Shown piece by piece: positions 7,674 to 20,000 of a stretch of DNA of 64,000 nucleotides. A program made the translations under genes and the position numbers. The stretch comes from Gemmatimonadota bacterium. Lineage in GTDB: Bacteria > Gemmatimonadota > Gemmatimonadetes > Gemmatimonadales > Gemmatimonadaceae. The notes beneath the pieces were generated by a model. That model saw nothing but the letters and a program-made list of their open reading frames with translations, did not search any database and was not told where the DNA came from. Every line of letters begins with the position of its first letter. The stretch's first letter is position 1. The stretch spans positions 1,054,001-1,118,000 of the forward strand of contig JADJRJ010000031.1 of the NCBI GenBank assembly GCA_016712265.1. The letters run 5' to 3'.

Positions 7674-8423
7674 TTGATCGTCCTCGACAACGTCCACAAG
7701 GCCTTCGGCCCCAAGAAAGTCCTCCAGGGCTTTTCCCTCGAAGTGCAAGAGGGGGAGACCATGGTGATCATCGGGTACTCCGGGACGGGGAAGTCGGTCG
7801 CCATCAAGCACATCGTCGGCTTGCTCCACCCGGACGCAGGCACGGTGTTTGTCGACGGCCAGGAGGTACCCGCCCTCCCGCGGCGCGATCTCTACGAACT
7901 GCGCGCGAAGATCGGATACGTTTTCCAGTTCGCGGCGTTGTTCGACTCCATGAACATCGGGGAAAATGTCGCGATGGGATTGCGCAAGCGCGGGACGATG
8001 ACCGAATCGGAGATCCAGCACCGCGTCGCCGAGGTCCTCGACCTGGTCGATTTGCCTAACGTGGAAGGCAAGTTCCCGGCGGAGCTGTCCGGCGGCATGC
8101 GCAAGCGGGTGGGGCTGGCTCGCGCGATTGCCCTCCGCCCCTCCTACATCCTCTACGACGAGCCCACCACCGGCCTCGACCCGGTCACCTCGGCCGTGAT
8201 CGACAACCTCATGGTCCGCATGCGCGACCGGTTGGGCGTCACCTCGATCGTGATCACGCACGACATGAAGTCCGCGTTCCGGGTCGGGACGCGCATCGCC
8301 ATGCTGTATGAAGGGCGTGTCCGGCAGGTGGGCACCGTCGACGAGATCCGGCACTCCGGCGACGAGGTGGTGCGCCAGTTTGTCGAGGGTCGGGCGGACC
8401 TGGACGAGTCGGCGGGCGTCTAG
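7674..8423 (+). CDS. mlaF: ABC transporter ATP-binding protein, MlaF type
   Basis: ATPase of the Mla-type phospholipid transporter that works with an MlaE permease and an MlaD substrate-binding protein to keep outer-membrane lipid asymmetry. In 249 residues it shows Walker A GYSGTGKS (residues 35-42), Q-loop VFQFAALFDSMN, signature LSGGMRKRVGLARAI, Walker B YILYDEPTTGLDP and switch His in VITHDMKSA. The GMRKRVGLARA signature and the FQFAALFDSM loop are typical of MlaF/Ttg2A. The start is TTG with no evident ribosome-binding site. No mlaE or mlaD gene lies beside it, so the partners must be elsewhere. Confidence 0.88.
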   Translation: MIVLDNVHKAFGPKKVLQGFSLEVQEGETMVIIGYSGTGKSVAIKHIVGLLHPDAGTVFVDGQEVPALPRRDLYELRAKIGYVFQFAALFDSMNIGENVAMGLRKRGTMTESEIQHRVAEVLDLVDLPNVEGKFPAELSGGMRKRVGLARAIALRPSYILYDEPTTGLDPVTSAVIDNLMVRMRDRLGVTSIVITHDMKSAFRVGTRIAMLYEGRVRQVGTVDEIRHSGDEVVRQFVEGRADLDESAGV

Positions 8424-8424
8424 G

Positions 8425-8907
8425 ATGCCACGCCGGGGGCGGAGGGGGCGCGGGAGTGCTCGTCCAACGAGCAGGCGGAACGCCCGTGAGGAGGTGTCCG
8501 CCGGTGGGGTGGTCGTCCGGCGCGGGGAGGGCGCTTCCGCCTACCTCGTGATCCGGGACTCATACAAGAACTGGGGTTTTCCCAAGGGCCACCTCGAGGA
8601 GGGGGAGACCGCGGAACAGGCCGCGCTGCGCGAGGTGCAGGAGGAGACGGGGCTCGATGACCTGCGGATGCTCGCGCCACTGGGGGCGATCGACTGGCAC
8701 TTCCAGTTCCGTGGACGCCACATCCACAAGTGGTGCCACTTCTTCCTGCTGGAGTCGTTTGGGGCCGCGACCGTGCCGCAGGCCGACGAAGGGATCACCG
8801 AGTGTCGCTGGGTTGAGTTATCAGCCGCCATGGAGATGATCGCCTACGACAATGCGCGCGACGTGTTGCGGCGGGCGGCCGAGTGGGTGGGAGCCCCCGG
8901 GGGATGA
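8425..8907 (+). CDS. Nudix hydrolase
   Basis: Hydrolyses a nucleoside-diphosphate-linked compound; the substrate cannot be fixed from sequence. In the 160-residue protein the Nudix box is complete: GHLEEGETAEQAALREVQEE followed by TGL (pattern GX5EX7REUXEEXGU), supplying the metal-binding Glu residues. A basic, probably disordered 20-residue N-terminus precedes the domain. The protein is similar in layout to Ap4A- or diphosphoinositol-type Nudix enzymes (WGFPKGHLEEGET). The ATG is 1 bp after the mlaF stop, and the gene ends in a 4-bp ATGA overlap with the next gene, so all three are probably co-translated. Confidence 0.9.
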   Translation: MPRRGRRGRGSARPTSRRNAREEVSAGGVVVRRGEGASAYLVIRDSYKNWGFPKGHLEEGETAEQAALREVQEETGLDDLRMLAPLGAIDWHFQFRGRHIHKWCHFFLLESFGAATVPQADEGITECRWVELSAAMEMIAYDNARDVLRRAAEWVGAPGG

Positions 8908-9746
8908 GCCGCCCCACCTCGCCGGAGTTCACGGTACCGCTGGTGCCGCCCTGCGTCGTGGCCCTGGCCAATCGCGATCGTGCGCGGACGGCGCTGCGCC
9001 ACGCGTTTCCGCGGCGCCTTGCGTCGCTCCACATCGTCCGCTCGCGACGCGATTTCGTCGCCGCGTTCCATCGGCGCCTTGTGGACGCGGCCATTATCGA
9101 CCTCGCGTCGCCCACCGAAGACAACGTGAGCGCGCTTACCCTGGCCCGTGAGTTTCCCAGTACGCCGTTTGTGGGGATGACCCCGCTTCGACCGTCGGAC
9201 ACCAGCCTGGCCGCGCGCGCCGCGGCGGCCGACTTCGCCGACCTTGTCGTGGAGCAGGTGGACGATTCGGTGTTCCGTCAGATCGTCGAGGAGCAGGCGT
9301 TTACCCGTCGCTTCGCTCGTGCCCTCGCGGAACCGCCGGACGCCCTCCAGCTCAATTCGCGCATGCAGCGGCAGGCATGGGCTGTCCTCGTGGCCCATGG
9401 GGGTCGGCCCATCCTCACGGAGGTGATCTCGCTCGCCCTCGGTGTGTCGCGTGAGCATTTGAGTCGGGCGTTCTCCGCCGACGGGGCGCCGAATATCAAG
9501 CGGGTGATCGACCTCGTGCGCCTGATTGCCGCGGCGGAGTTGGCGAAGAATCCGGGATACGACGTGGGGGACGTCGCTGATGTCCTCGGCTTTGCTTCCT
9601 CGTCACACTTGAGCACGGCGGCGATTCGCATCGCCGGGACCCGCCCGACCTCTCTCGCGCGGCTTCGAGCCGTCGACATCATCGACCGCTTCGCCAGGGA
9701 CCGCAGCCGGTCCCGGAGCCTCCCCGACCGGCCGGCGTCAACGTGA
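8904..9746 (+). CDS. AraC-type transcriptional regulator with receiver-like N-terminus
   Basis: A 280-residue probable DNA-binding regulator. The N-terminal part (about residues 12-115) has the alternating beta/alpha pattern of a receiver domain (CVVALANRDRARTAL, then AAIIDLASP), but the acidic pair and the Thr/Lys of active receivers are not evident. The C-terminal 100 residues contain an AraC-like double helix-turn-helix: LTEVISLALGVSREHLSRAF, then DVGDVADVLGFASSSHLSTA. The chosen ATG overlaps the Nudix stop, which is better than an upstream in-frame GTG. Ligand and target are unknown. Confidence 0.7.
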   Translation: MSRPTSPEFTVPLVPPCVVALANRDRARTALRHAFPRRLASLHIVRSRRDFVAAFHRRLVDAAIIDLASPTEDNVSALTLAREFPSTPFVGMTPLRPSDTSLAARAAAADFADLVVEQVDDSVFRQIVEEQAFTRRFARALAEPPDALQLNSRMQRQAWAVLVAHGGRPILTEVISLALGVSREHLSRAFSADGAPNIKRVIDLVRLIAAAELAKNPGYDVGDVADVLGFASSSHLSTAAIRIAGTRPTSLARLRAVDIIDRFARDRSRSRSLPDRPAST

Positions 9747-9856
9747 GGTGATCCCCTTGGGGGACCGTTCACGCGTTTGTGGCGTGGCGGTTCGAGGTCT
9801 GGAGCACCGCAGTGCCAGTCCGTCACCTGGCCCGGTGCGCTGAACGAGTTCTCCCA

Positions 9857-11167
9857 ATGAAGACACTTCCTGCTGTACTCGCGCTATTCCTCATCGCGTG
9901 CGCCGAGCCTGATCGTGGCGTCGCAGGCCCGCTCGAGCCGACGACTGCGCTCCGAGCCGTGATTCCCCAGCAGGACATCCGACGACCCCAGGAAGAGAAA
10001 TTCGTCGCCCTCGCCGCCGCCGTGCCCACCTTCAGCGGATACCATTACGAGCGCGGGGACCTTGTGATCTCGCTGACGGACACGGCGGATGGTGCCCGGG
10101 CGGCGGCGATCGTCGCGCGCGACGGCACCGGCGCCGGGGGAAGTGTTCACAAGCAGGCGCGCCGCACCGGTCACACGAGGTTTGCGAGCGTCACCTTCTC
10201 GTTCATGCAGCTCAAGGGATGGCGCGACGCGTTGTTCCAGGACCTGATCGAGTCGGACAGCGTGGAGTACATCGACCTCGACGAGCGGGCCAACGTGATC
10301 GCGGTCGGCGTCACGGACGCTGCGGCCGCGACCTGGGTGCAGCAACTTGCCGCCAAGCTGGGAATGCCAGACCGTGCCCTCGTCGTCGAAGCGGTGCCCC
10401 CGAGTCGCACCTTCGCGCTGCTCACGGAGCGCGTTCGTCCGGTTCGGGCCGGCCTGGCGATCACACAGCGAGACGGAGCCGGGTGCACACTGGGTTACGT
10501 CGTGCGGTTCGTCGGTACCGCCGGTATCGAGACGGGGTTTCTCACCAACTCGCACTGCTCGGACACCTTTTGGGGGCCGGATCAGGCGCCGCAGTTCCAG
10601 GTTGGTGCCGGAGTGGTGGCCGACTCTATCGGCCGCGAGGTACGTGATCCCGCCGGCTTCGCCTGTGGATGGCGTGGGAAGAAGACGTGTCGCTACAGCG
10701 ACGCGGCGATCCTTGGACTTGCGACAGGGAACCGCCTGAGCGGCGCGATCGCGCGCCCGACCGACCTCATCGAGTCGCCCGGCGATGCATTCGTCCCACA
10801 CCCCATCGACGCGACGCAGCCCAACTTCACGGTTACGAGTACCACCTTCAGCGCGAGCGTTGGCGACGTGCTCGACAAGGTCGGCCGCACGACCGGGTGG
10901 ACCTCGGACGAAGTCAACAAGACCTGCCTGGACCTCAAGGGTCGCCTGGGCGACAAGAATCGGGTGTTGTGCCAGGATGAGGCGTTTACGTTCAGCTTCA
11001 ACGGCGACAGTGGCTCCCCGATGTTTGTGTTTCAGGGCGCATCGGTTCAGGCGCACGGTATCCTGTGGGGAGGGCGCGTGCCGTTCCTTGGTCGGTCCGT
11101 CACGTTCCTTTCTCCGCTGCAGAACGTCGTCATTGACTTGGGCGGCCTGACCCCGGTGGCCCCATGA
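9857..11167 (+). CDS. Secreted lipoprotein serine protease, trypsin-like fold (copy 1)
   Basis: A 436-residue probable extracytoplasmic protease. The start is placed at the ATG that gives a lipoprotein signal peptide (LFLIAC lipobox) rather than at an upstream in-frame codon. Residues about 50-200 look like a pro-domain. The chymotrypsin-like catalytic triad is readable: His in TNSHCS, Asp in YSDAAI, and Ser in NGDSGSPMF. Conserved Cys residues (TLGYVV region, FACGW, KTCRYSD, NKTCLD, VLCQDE) suggest disulfides. The arrangement resembles streptogrisin or alpha-lytic-type S1 proteases. The next gene is a paralogue of almost the same length that starts in an ATGA overlap, so the pair is co-expressed. 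Confidence 0.8.
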   Translation: MKTLPAVLALFLIACAEPDRGVAGPLEPTTALRAVIPQQDIRRPQEEKFVALAAAVPTFSGYHYERGDLVISLTDTADGARAAAIVARDGTGAGGSVHKQARRTGHTRFASVTFSFMQLKGWRDALFQDLIESDSVEYIDLDERANVIAVGVTDAAAATWVQQLAAKLGMPDRALVVEAVPPSRTFALLTERVRPVRAGLAITQRDGAGCTLGYVVRFVGTAGIETGFLTNSHCSDTFWGPDQAPQFQVGAGVVADSIGREVRDPAGFACGWRGKKTCRYSDAAILGLATGNRLSGAIARPTDLIESPGDAFVPHPIDATQPNFTVTSTTFSASVGDVLDKVGRTTGWTSDEVNKTCLDLKGRLGDKNRVLCQDEAFTFSFNGDSGSPMFVFQGASVQAHGILWGGRVPFLGRSVTFLSPLQNVVIDLGGLTPVAP

Positions 11168-12471
11168 ACACCAAGTGGAACGCCCGTGGGACCGCGCCAG
11201 TCCTGCTCGGTGCCCTGCTGGCCGCGGGGGCCTGTCGAGGCATCGCAGACCCGCCGTCGACCGACGCCGCGCTCAGCGCCGGCCTTCAGCTCAATACGCC
11301 GCCGGCGATCGAGCGCCCCCAGGAAGAGTGGTTCCAACACATCGCCAGGGAAGTGCCAACGTTTGCCGGCTTCTTCTACGACAAGGGCGACCTCGTCGTG
11401 TCGGTGACCGACCTGCGCGACACCGTGGCGGCCTTCGCCGCCGTCGCGAAGTATGGACCGACCGGGAAGGGCACGTCACACCCGGGGCTGGGCCGGACTG
11501 GGCGAACCCGTGGACAGCTCGCCACCTGGACGTTGCTGCAGCTCGCCACCTGGCGCGATGCCCTTTTCGGGGAGTTGATGGAGCTCGACGAGGTGGAGTT
11601 TCTCGATCTCGACGAGCACGGGAATCGGGTGCTCGTTGGCGTGGGGCGACCGGAGGCGACGGCCACCGTCCTCACCTTGGCACGCCGCCTCGCCGTCCCG
11701 ATGGCTGCGGTGGGGATAGACACCACCTCACCCATGCGGCCGCAGGCCGGACTGTCTGATCGCCAGCGGCCCATCATCGGTGGGCTCGAGATCAATGAAG
11801 AAACCGCGGCGTGCACCCTTGGTTTCATCACGAGGAGGGCTGGCGTCCTCGGCTTCGTCACCAATTCCCATTGCACCAGCACCTTCTGGGCGCTCGATGG
11901 CGTCCGGTTCCTCCAGGGATCGAATCCGTCCACGGACTCCGTTGGCGTCGAGGTGCTGGATCCACGTGGCTGGGCCTGCGGATTCCGCAATCGCAAGCTG
12001 TGCCGCTACAGCGACGCTGCGATCATTGGACGTGTCGTCGGTCCTGAACTGGGGACCGTCGCCCAGCCCGAGTTTCTCGACCTCGATGGGGCTCCATACT
12101 CTACGACGATTGATCCGAACACCCCCACCTTCGAGGTTACGTCGAATGCCGGCCATGCAACCTGGGGTGACGTGCTCGACAAGGTCGGTCGCACGACCGG
12201 GTGGACCCGAGGTGAGGTCCGGGGGACGTGCGTCGACATGCGAAACGGCATGGACCGGGTCCGGATCCTCTGCCAGGACCTGGTGACCTATAACAGCGAC
12301 AATGGGGACAGCGGGGCTCCCGTCTTCGTCTTCCAGGGAGCGGTGATCCGGGCACATGGTCTCAACTGGGGGAGTCGAGAGCGCGTCCTGGGTGGCACGG
12401 CCGCAGGGGTCTCCCCCATGGCCAATATGACCCTGGACCTGGGGGCATTTTCGGTCGCGACGAGCCCCTGA
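11164..12471 (+). CDS. Secreted lipoprotein serine protease, trypsin-like fold (copy 2)
   Basis: A 435-residue paralogue of the upstream protease, with a lipobox LAAGAC at the end of its signal peptide. Shared blocks run throughout: RPQEEWFQHIAREVPTFAGF in the pro-region, TNSHCTSTFW (catalytic His), CRYSDAAI (Asp), DVLDKVGRTTGWT and NGDSGAPVFVFQGA (Ser). Divergence in the loops between these blocks shows an old duplication, not a recent copy. A very strong hairpin follows the stop, ending the two-gene unit. The substrate is unknown, and the lipid anchor suggests action at the cell surface or in the periplasm. Confidence 0.8.
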   Translation: MNTKWNARGTAPVLLGALLAAGACRGIADPPSTDAALSAGLQLNTPPAIERPQEEWFQHIAREVPTFAGFFYDKGDLVVSVTDLRDTVAAFAAVAKYGPTGKGTSHPGLGRTGRTRGQLATWTLLQLATWRDALFGELMELDEVEFLDLDEHGNRVLVGVGRPEATATVLTLARRLAVPMAAVGIDTTSPMRPQAGLSDRQRPIIGGLEINEETAACTLGFITRRAGVLGFVTNSHCTSTFWALDGVRFLQGSNPSTDSVGVEVLDPRGWACGFRNRKLCRYSDAAIIGRVVGPELGTVAQPEFLDLDGAPYSTTIDPNTPTFEVTSNAGHATWGDVLDKVGRTTGWTRGEVRGTCVDMRNGMDRVRILCQDLVTYNSDNGDSGAPVFVFQGAVIRAHGLNWGSRERVLGGTAAGVSPMANMTLDLGAFSVATSP

Positions 12472-12509
12472 GATTTCTGCCGGACCCACGTGGGGTCGCC
12501 TTGAACCGA

Positions 12510-12552
12510 GGGGGAGCTTGTGATAATTTTCACAAGCTCCCCCGGAGCTTTT
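12510..12552 (+). terminator. Strong hairpin terminator between protease pair and atp operon
   Basis: A perfect 14-bp stem (GGGGGAGCTTGTGA and its complement) with a 6-nt AT-rich loop, followed by a short T run (CTTTT). It sits 30-70 bp before atpA. It is most likely a terminator, though it could also act in the atpA leader. Confidence 0.75.
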
Positions 12553-12581
12553 CCTGACTCCCGCACTACCGAGCCCCCGAC

Positions 12582-14150
<1,569 letters not shown>

Positions 14151-14174
14151 CGCAGGTCGCAGGACGCAGGTCAG
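14151..14174 (+). repeat. Heptanucleotide repeat between atpA and atpG
   Basis: Three adjoining 7-nt copies (CGCAGGT, CGCAGGA, CGCAGGT) start directly after the atpA stop codon, followed by a degenerate block. The motif differs from the GTCTGYY arrays, but the period is the same. Confidence 0.55.
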
Positions 14175-14209
14175 TCGAGGCGCCCCATCACCTGTCGCAC
14201 ACGTGAAGC

Positions 14210-15070
14210 ATGGCTAAAGGTCGCGAGCTCAAGGGCCGCATCAAGACGGTCGAGAACACGAAGAAGATCACGCGCACCATGGAAATGGTCGCGACGTCGA
14301 AGATGAAGCGCGCCCAGGATCGCGTCGTTGCGGCGCGTCCGTACGCGACCTCGCTCACCGACGTCATCTCTTCCCTGTACAACGCCGAGCTGGCCGAGCG
14401 CTTCCCGCTCCTCCGCCAGCCCGCGCAGGTCCGGAAGGCGGCCGTCATCCTCCTGACGACCAATCGCGGGATGTGCGGCGGCTTTAATGCGAACCTCCTG
14501 CGCGAGGCGCGTGGGCTCCTTGCTACCCTGCGTGAGCAGGGGACCGAGCCCGAGTTGCACGTCGTGGGCCGCAAGGGGATCGGCTACTTCCGCTACGTCG
14601 GTCAGGCGCTCGCGGTCAGCCGGACGGACATCACCGACCGTCCGACCGCCGACGACGCCGCCTCGCTGGTCGACGCCCTCATGGCGCAGTTTGTCAGTGG
14701 CGCGATCGACGCCGTGTACGTGGTCTACGCCAACTTCAAGTCGGCCATCGCCACGCCGCCGTCCACGATGAAGGTGCTTCCCGTGGACCCGCCGGCGCGC
14801 AAGGGCCAGATGCCGGACTACCTGCTCTACCCCTCGGCCGACGCCATCGTCACCGAACTGCTCCCGGCCTACGTGCGCAACGCGATCTACCGCGCCCTGG
14901 TCGAGACGGTGGCCGGTGAGCAGGGCGCTCGCCGTACCGCCATGAAGAACGCGACGGACAACGCTACCGAAGTGCTCGGTGTCCTCCGTCGCACGTACAA
15001 CCGTGCTCGTCAGGCCAACATCACGCAGGAAATCGCCGAGATCGTCGGCGGTGCCGCTGCGCTCGAGTAA
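14210..15070 (+). CDS. atpG: F1Fo ATP synthase gamma subunit
   Basis: Central rotor stalk of F1 that couples c-ring rotation to catalysis. The 286 residues have the characteristic N-terminal helix (RIKTVENTKKITRTMEMVAT, then SKMKRAQ) and the C-terminal helix that together form the coiled coil (MKNATDNATEVLGVLRRTYN, then RARQANITQEI). The central Rossmann-like domain contains TTNRGMCGGFN. Length and motifs are typical. It is encoded between alpha and beta, as usual. Confidence 0.96.
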   Translation: MAKGRELKGRIKTVENTKKITRTMEMVATSKMKRAQDRVVAARPYATSLTDVISSLYNAELAERFPLLRQPAQVRKAAVILLTTNRGMCGGFNANLLREARGLLATLREQGTEPELHVVGRKGIGYFRYVGQALAVSRTDITDRPTADDAASLVDALMAQFVSGAIDAVYVVYANFKSAIATPPSTMKVLPVDPPARKGQMPDYLLYPSADAIVTELLPAYVRNAIYRALVETVAGEQGARRTAMKNATDNATEVLGVLRRTYNRARQANITQEIAEIVGGAAALE

Positions 15071-15090
15071 CACTCCGCTGTCCGTGAACT

Positions 15091-15118
15091 GCTGTCTGCT
15101 GTCTGTCGTCTCCTGTCT
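15091..15118 (+). repeat. Heptanucleotide repeat in the atpD leader
   Basis: Four 7-nt blocks (GCTGTCT, GCTGTCT, GTCGTCT, CCTGTCT) end about 28 bp before the atpD start. They belong to the same motif family as the arrays upstream of mlaF, the dsbA-like gene and lemA. Confidence 0.6.
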
Positions 15119-15145
15119 TAATTCTCCCTTCGCCGTTCGCACGAA

Positions 15146-16573
<1,428 letters not shown>

Positions 16574-16574
16574 G

Positions 16575-16820
16575 ATGCTCAAGGTCTCCGTCATCTCCCC
16601 CGAGCGTGTCCTCTTTGAAGGCGAAGCGGACAGCGTGGTTGCCCCCGCGTTCGACGGTGAGGTGGGCATCCTCGCCGGGCACGCCCCGATGATGACCCTC
16701 CTCGGCAAGGGATCGCTCAGGCTCGGGGGCTCCGGCGGCGCCTTTCATATTGAAGGGGGCTTCATGCAGGTCATTGATGACCATGTGCGCGTGGTGACGG
16801 AGAAGGCCGTGCAGGCCTGA
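16575..16820 (+). CDS. atpC: F1Fo ATP synthase epsilon subunit, short form
   Basis: Epsilon joins the rotor stalk to the c-ring. This 81-residue protein contains only the N-terminal beta-sandwich (VISPERVLFEGEADSVVAPA, GEVGILAGHAPMMTLLGKG, GGFMQVIDDHVRVVTE). The C-terminal two-helix domain of typical 130-140-residue epsilons, which can extend into F1 and inhibit ATP hydrolysis, is absent. The stop is followed by a terminator with no further coding similarity, so this is a true short form, as known from some other bacterial lineages, and not a frameshift. Confidence 0.92.
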   Translation: MLKVSVISPERVLFEGEADSVVAPAFDGEVGILAGHAPMMTLLGKGSLRLGGSGGAFHIEGGFMQVIDDHVRVVTEKAVQA

Positions 16821-16843
16821 TCGTACGGTCGGTCAAGTTGGAT

Positions 16844-16879
16844 AGGGCGCCATCGGTCATCCGGTGGCGCCCTTGCGTT
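16844..16879 (+). terminator. Intrinsic terminator of the atp operon
   Basis: A 13-bp stem (AGGGCGCCATCGG with its complement, one G-U pair) and a 4-nt loop, followed by TTGCGTTT. Confidence 0.8.
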
Positions 16880-16985
16880 TGGGGACCGCCGGACGCACCT
16901 CGGCCGCCGTCTCCGTCTGCCCGTTCGGACCTCCCGTCCCAGCCCCTTGCGCGATGATTACGGTGGTCGGAGATTGGCCGACGGT

Positions 16986-17007
16986 CGTCCGGACCCCCCC
17001 CCGGACG
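16986..17007 (+). promoter_or_regulatory. C-tract hairpin in the leader of susC-1
   Basis: CGTCCGG and CCGGACG form a perfect 7-bp inverted repeat around a C-rich loop (an A followed by a run of 9 C that reaches into the right arm), about 60 bp before the susC start. It could be an operator, a leader hairpin or an attenuator. Confidence 0.35.
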
Positions 17008-17064
17008 GCTGACAACTGTTCAGTTCGGCTCCCACCCCACCCTTGGCCCCTTATGGGAGGTCGC

Positions 17065-20000
17065 ATGAGACAACTGCTGTCAGGACAGCGGAGGTCCCTG
17101 CTTATCGCTGCGTTTGCCACGTTCGTGGCCGCTCCGGTATTCGCGCAGGGTACCGTAATCACGGGGACGATCACACGGCAGGAAGGCGGTGGCCCGCTGT
17201 TCGGTGCCAACGTCTACATCACGGAGCTCGCAATCTCGGCAGGCACCAACGAGCAGGGCGTGTATCGCCTGACGCTGCCAGCCGAGCGAGTGCGCGGGCA
17301 GAACGTGATGCTCCGGGTGCGTTCCATCGGCTTCAAGCCGGGACAGAAGAGCATTACGCTCGCGGCCGGCGGCGGCACGATCACCGAGAACTTCGCCCTG
17401 GAGATCGACGTGAATCGTCTCTCCGAGGTCGTGGTGACCGGGGTGACCGGCGCGACCGAAAAGAAGAAGCTGGCGTTCACCGTGGACCAGGTGAACGTGG
17501 CGGATCTTCCGGTGCCCGGGACCAACGCGCTGACGCAGCTCCAGGGGAAGGTGACCGGGGCGCAAATCGTCTCGCCGTCAGGGCGACCGGGCCAGGCGCC
17601 GTCGATCGTGTTGCGCGGCCCCAAGTCGCTGAATGCGAGCGGCCGGTCGCAGGCGCCCCTGGTGATTGTGGACGGGGTGATCTACGACGGTGGGTTGCAG
17701 GACCTGAACCCCATGGACATCGAGAATGTCGAGGTGGTGAAGGGTGCTGCGGCCGCGTCGGTGTACGGGTCACGCGCCGGGAACGGCGTGATCCAGGTGA
17801 CGACGAAGAGCGCGAAGAATGCGCGCCAGGGCACGCGGTTCAACGTGCGGAATGAGGCTGGGTATAACGACATCGCCGGCGAGTTCCAGCTTGCGAAGAA
17901 CCACTTCATCATGATGGACCCGACGAACAAGCGGTTCTGTCGCCGGGCCACGAACGCGGCAACCGGGCTGGTCAACGGGCAGCCGCAATGTTGGCAGACC
18001 ATGGACTTCGAAGAAGAGGCGCTCCGGATCAATGAAGGGGGCGGCCAGTTTGCCCTTGGTCCGAACCTATTCCAGTACGACGGCGGGATCGCGCTGTCGT
18101 TGTCGAAGCCACAATTGCGCGGCCTGTTCCAGTCCGGGTTCTTCCCCCGGTCGTACGACCCCATCGCCGCCACGACGACGAACGGGTTGTTCAACAATGC
18201 GACCTTCGAGATGACCGGCAAGTTCAACAACACCGGCGTCTTCGCGAGTGCCTCGCAGCTCCGGCAGGAAGGGGCGATCGACTACCTCAAGGGGTACACC
18301 CGCAACACCTTCCGGCTGAATGCGGACCAGCAGATCAACGACAAGTGGACGACGCAGCTCAACACGTTCTACTCCAACAACACGTTGTTCCCGGACGGCG
18401 AGTTCTTCCGCCTTACGCGCGTGCCGGCCGGTGTGAACCTGCAGCGTCGCGATGCCTTCGGGCGCCTGTTCGTGCGGTCGAACCCGCTGAACCAGGGTGA
18501 CCAGAACGCGAATCCGCTGTACTGGAACGAGGCGAACCAGGGTCGCACGGACACGGACCGGTTCCTCGCGTCGAACACTACGCGTTTTGCGGCGGCGAGC
18601 TGGCTCGACTTTGAGGCGAATGCCAGCTACGACCGGCGGCGCCAGAGCGGGTTCTTCCAGCAGGACCGTGGATATCGCGTGACCACGTCAACCGGCACGA
18701 CCGGCATCGGCAACCGCAGCGAGTCTTCTTCGCTGGACGACAACATCAACATGTCGATCCAGGGGACGGCGCGGAAAAGCAACTTCGTTCTTGACGGGCT
18801 CGATGCGCGGGTGAATGCGCGGTACGCGTATGAGCAGCAGGACAGCGAAGGGATTGGCTCCTCGGGGACCACGTTGGCGATCCCGAGCTTGGGAACGCTC
18901 AACAACGTCACGGCGAACCAGTCGGTGAGCTCGGGATTCCAGACGGTGCGCGCGGTCGGCGGTGTCCTCGCGGGCGGGCTCGACTACAAGGGCCGCTACA
19001 TCATGGACGGCTTGGTCCGTCGGGACGGTTCGTCGTTGTTTGGCGAGAACAATCGCTGGGCGACCTACTACCGCGGATCCATGGCGTGGCGGCTTTCCGA
19101 CGAGAGCTGGTGGCCGCTCAAGACTTCCGTGAACGACTTCAAGCTGCGCGGCTCATATGGGACCGCCGGCGGGCGCCCGAGTTTTTCCGCGCAGTACGAA
19201 ACGTTCACGATTGGCGCCGGCGGTACGGTGACCGCCTCGACGCTGGGTAACGCCAACTTGCGCCCGGAGTACACGACCGAGCAGGAGTATGGCCTGGATG
19301 CCGAGCTGTTCAGCAAGATCGGCTTGAACGTGACGTATGCGTACTCGAGTACGGACGACCAGATCATCCTCGTGCCCCCTTCGGTATCGTCCGGCTTTGC
19401 GAACCAGTGGCGGAATGGCGGAACGCTCGACAACCACACGTGGGAAGTGTCGCTGAACATTCCGGTGCTCACCACGAACAACCTCACGTGGACGAGCCGC
19501 GTGGGTTGGGACCAGACCTACTCGTTCATTACGGACCTCGACATCCCGCCCTTCTTCCAGACGACGGCGAGCTCCACCTTCCGCTTCGCCGAGGGTGAGC
19601 GCATTGGCACGATTTGGGGCCGTGCATTTGTCACAAGCTGCTCGCAGCTGCCCGCCCAGTTTGCGGCGGACTGCGGCGCGGGGAAGAGCTACCAGAAGAA
19701 CAACCAGGGGCTGATCGTGTGGACCGGTGCCGGTAACACGACCAAGGACGGCATCACCAAGAATCTGTGGCAGGCGGTCAATCCCGGGTGCGTGCGAAAC
19801 GGCACCGCCACCGGGACGACGGGCGAAGCGAATTGCCGTCTTGCTGGCGGACAGGTCAACGCCCCGTGGGGAATCCCCGGCTACAGCTGGGGGATGCCGA
19901 TCGTCCTCCGTGATTCCACTGGCAATGCGATCCAGGCCCGCCTCGGCAACACGCTGCCGAAGCATCGGATCAACATGTCGCACAACGTGTCGTACAAGAA

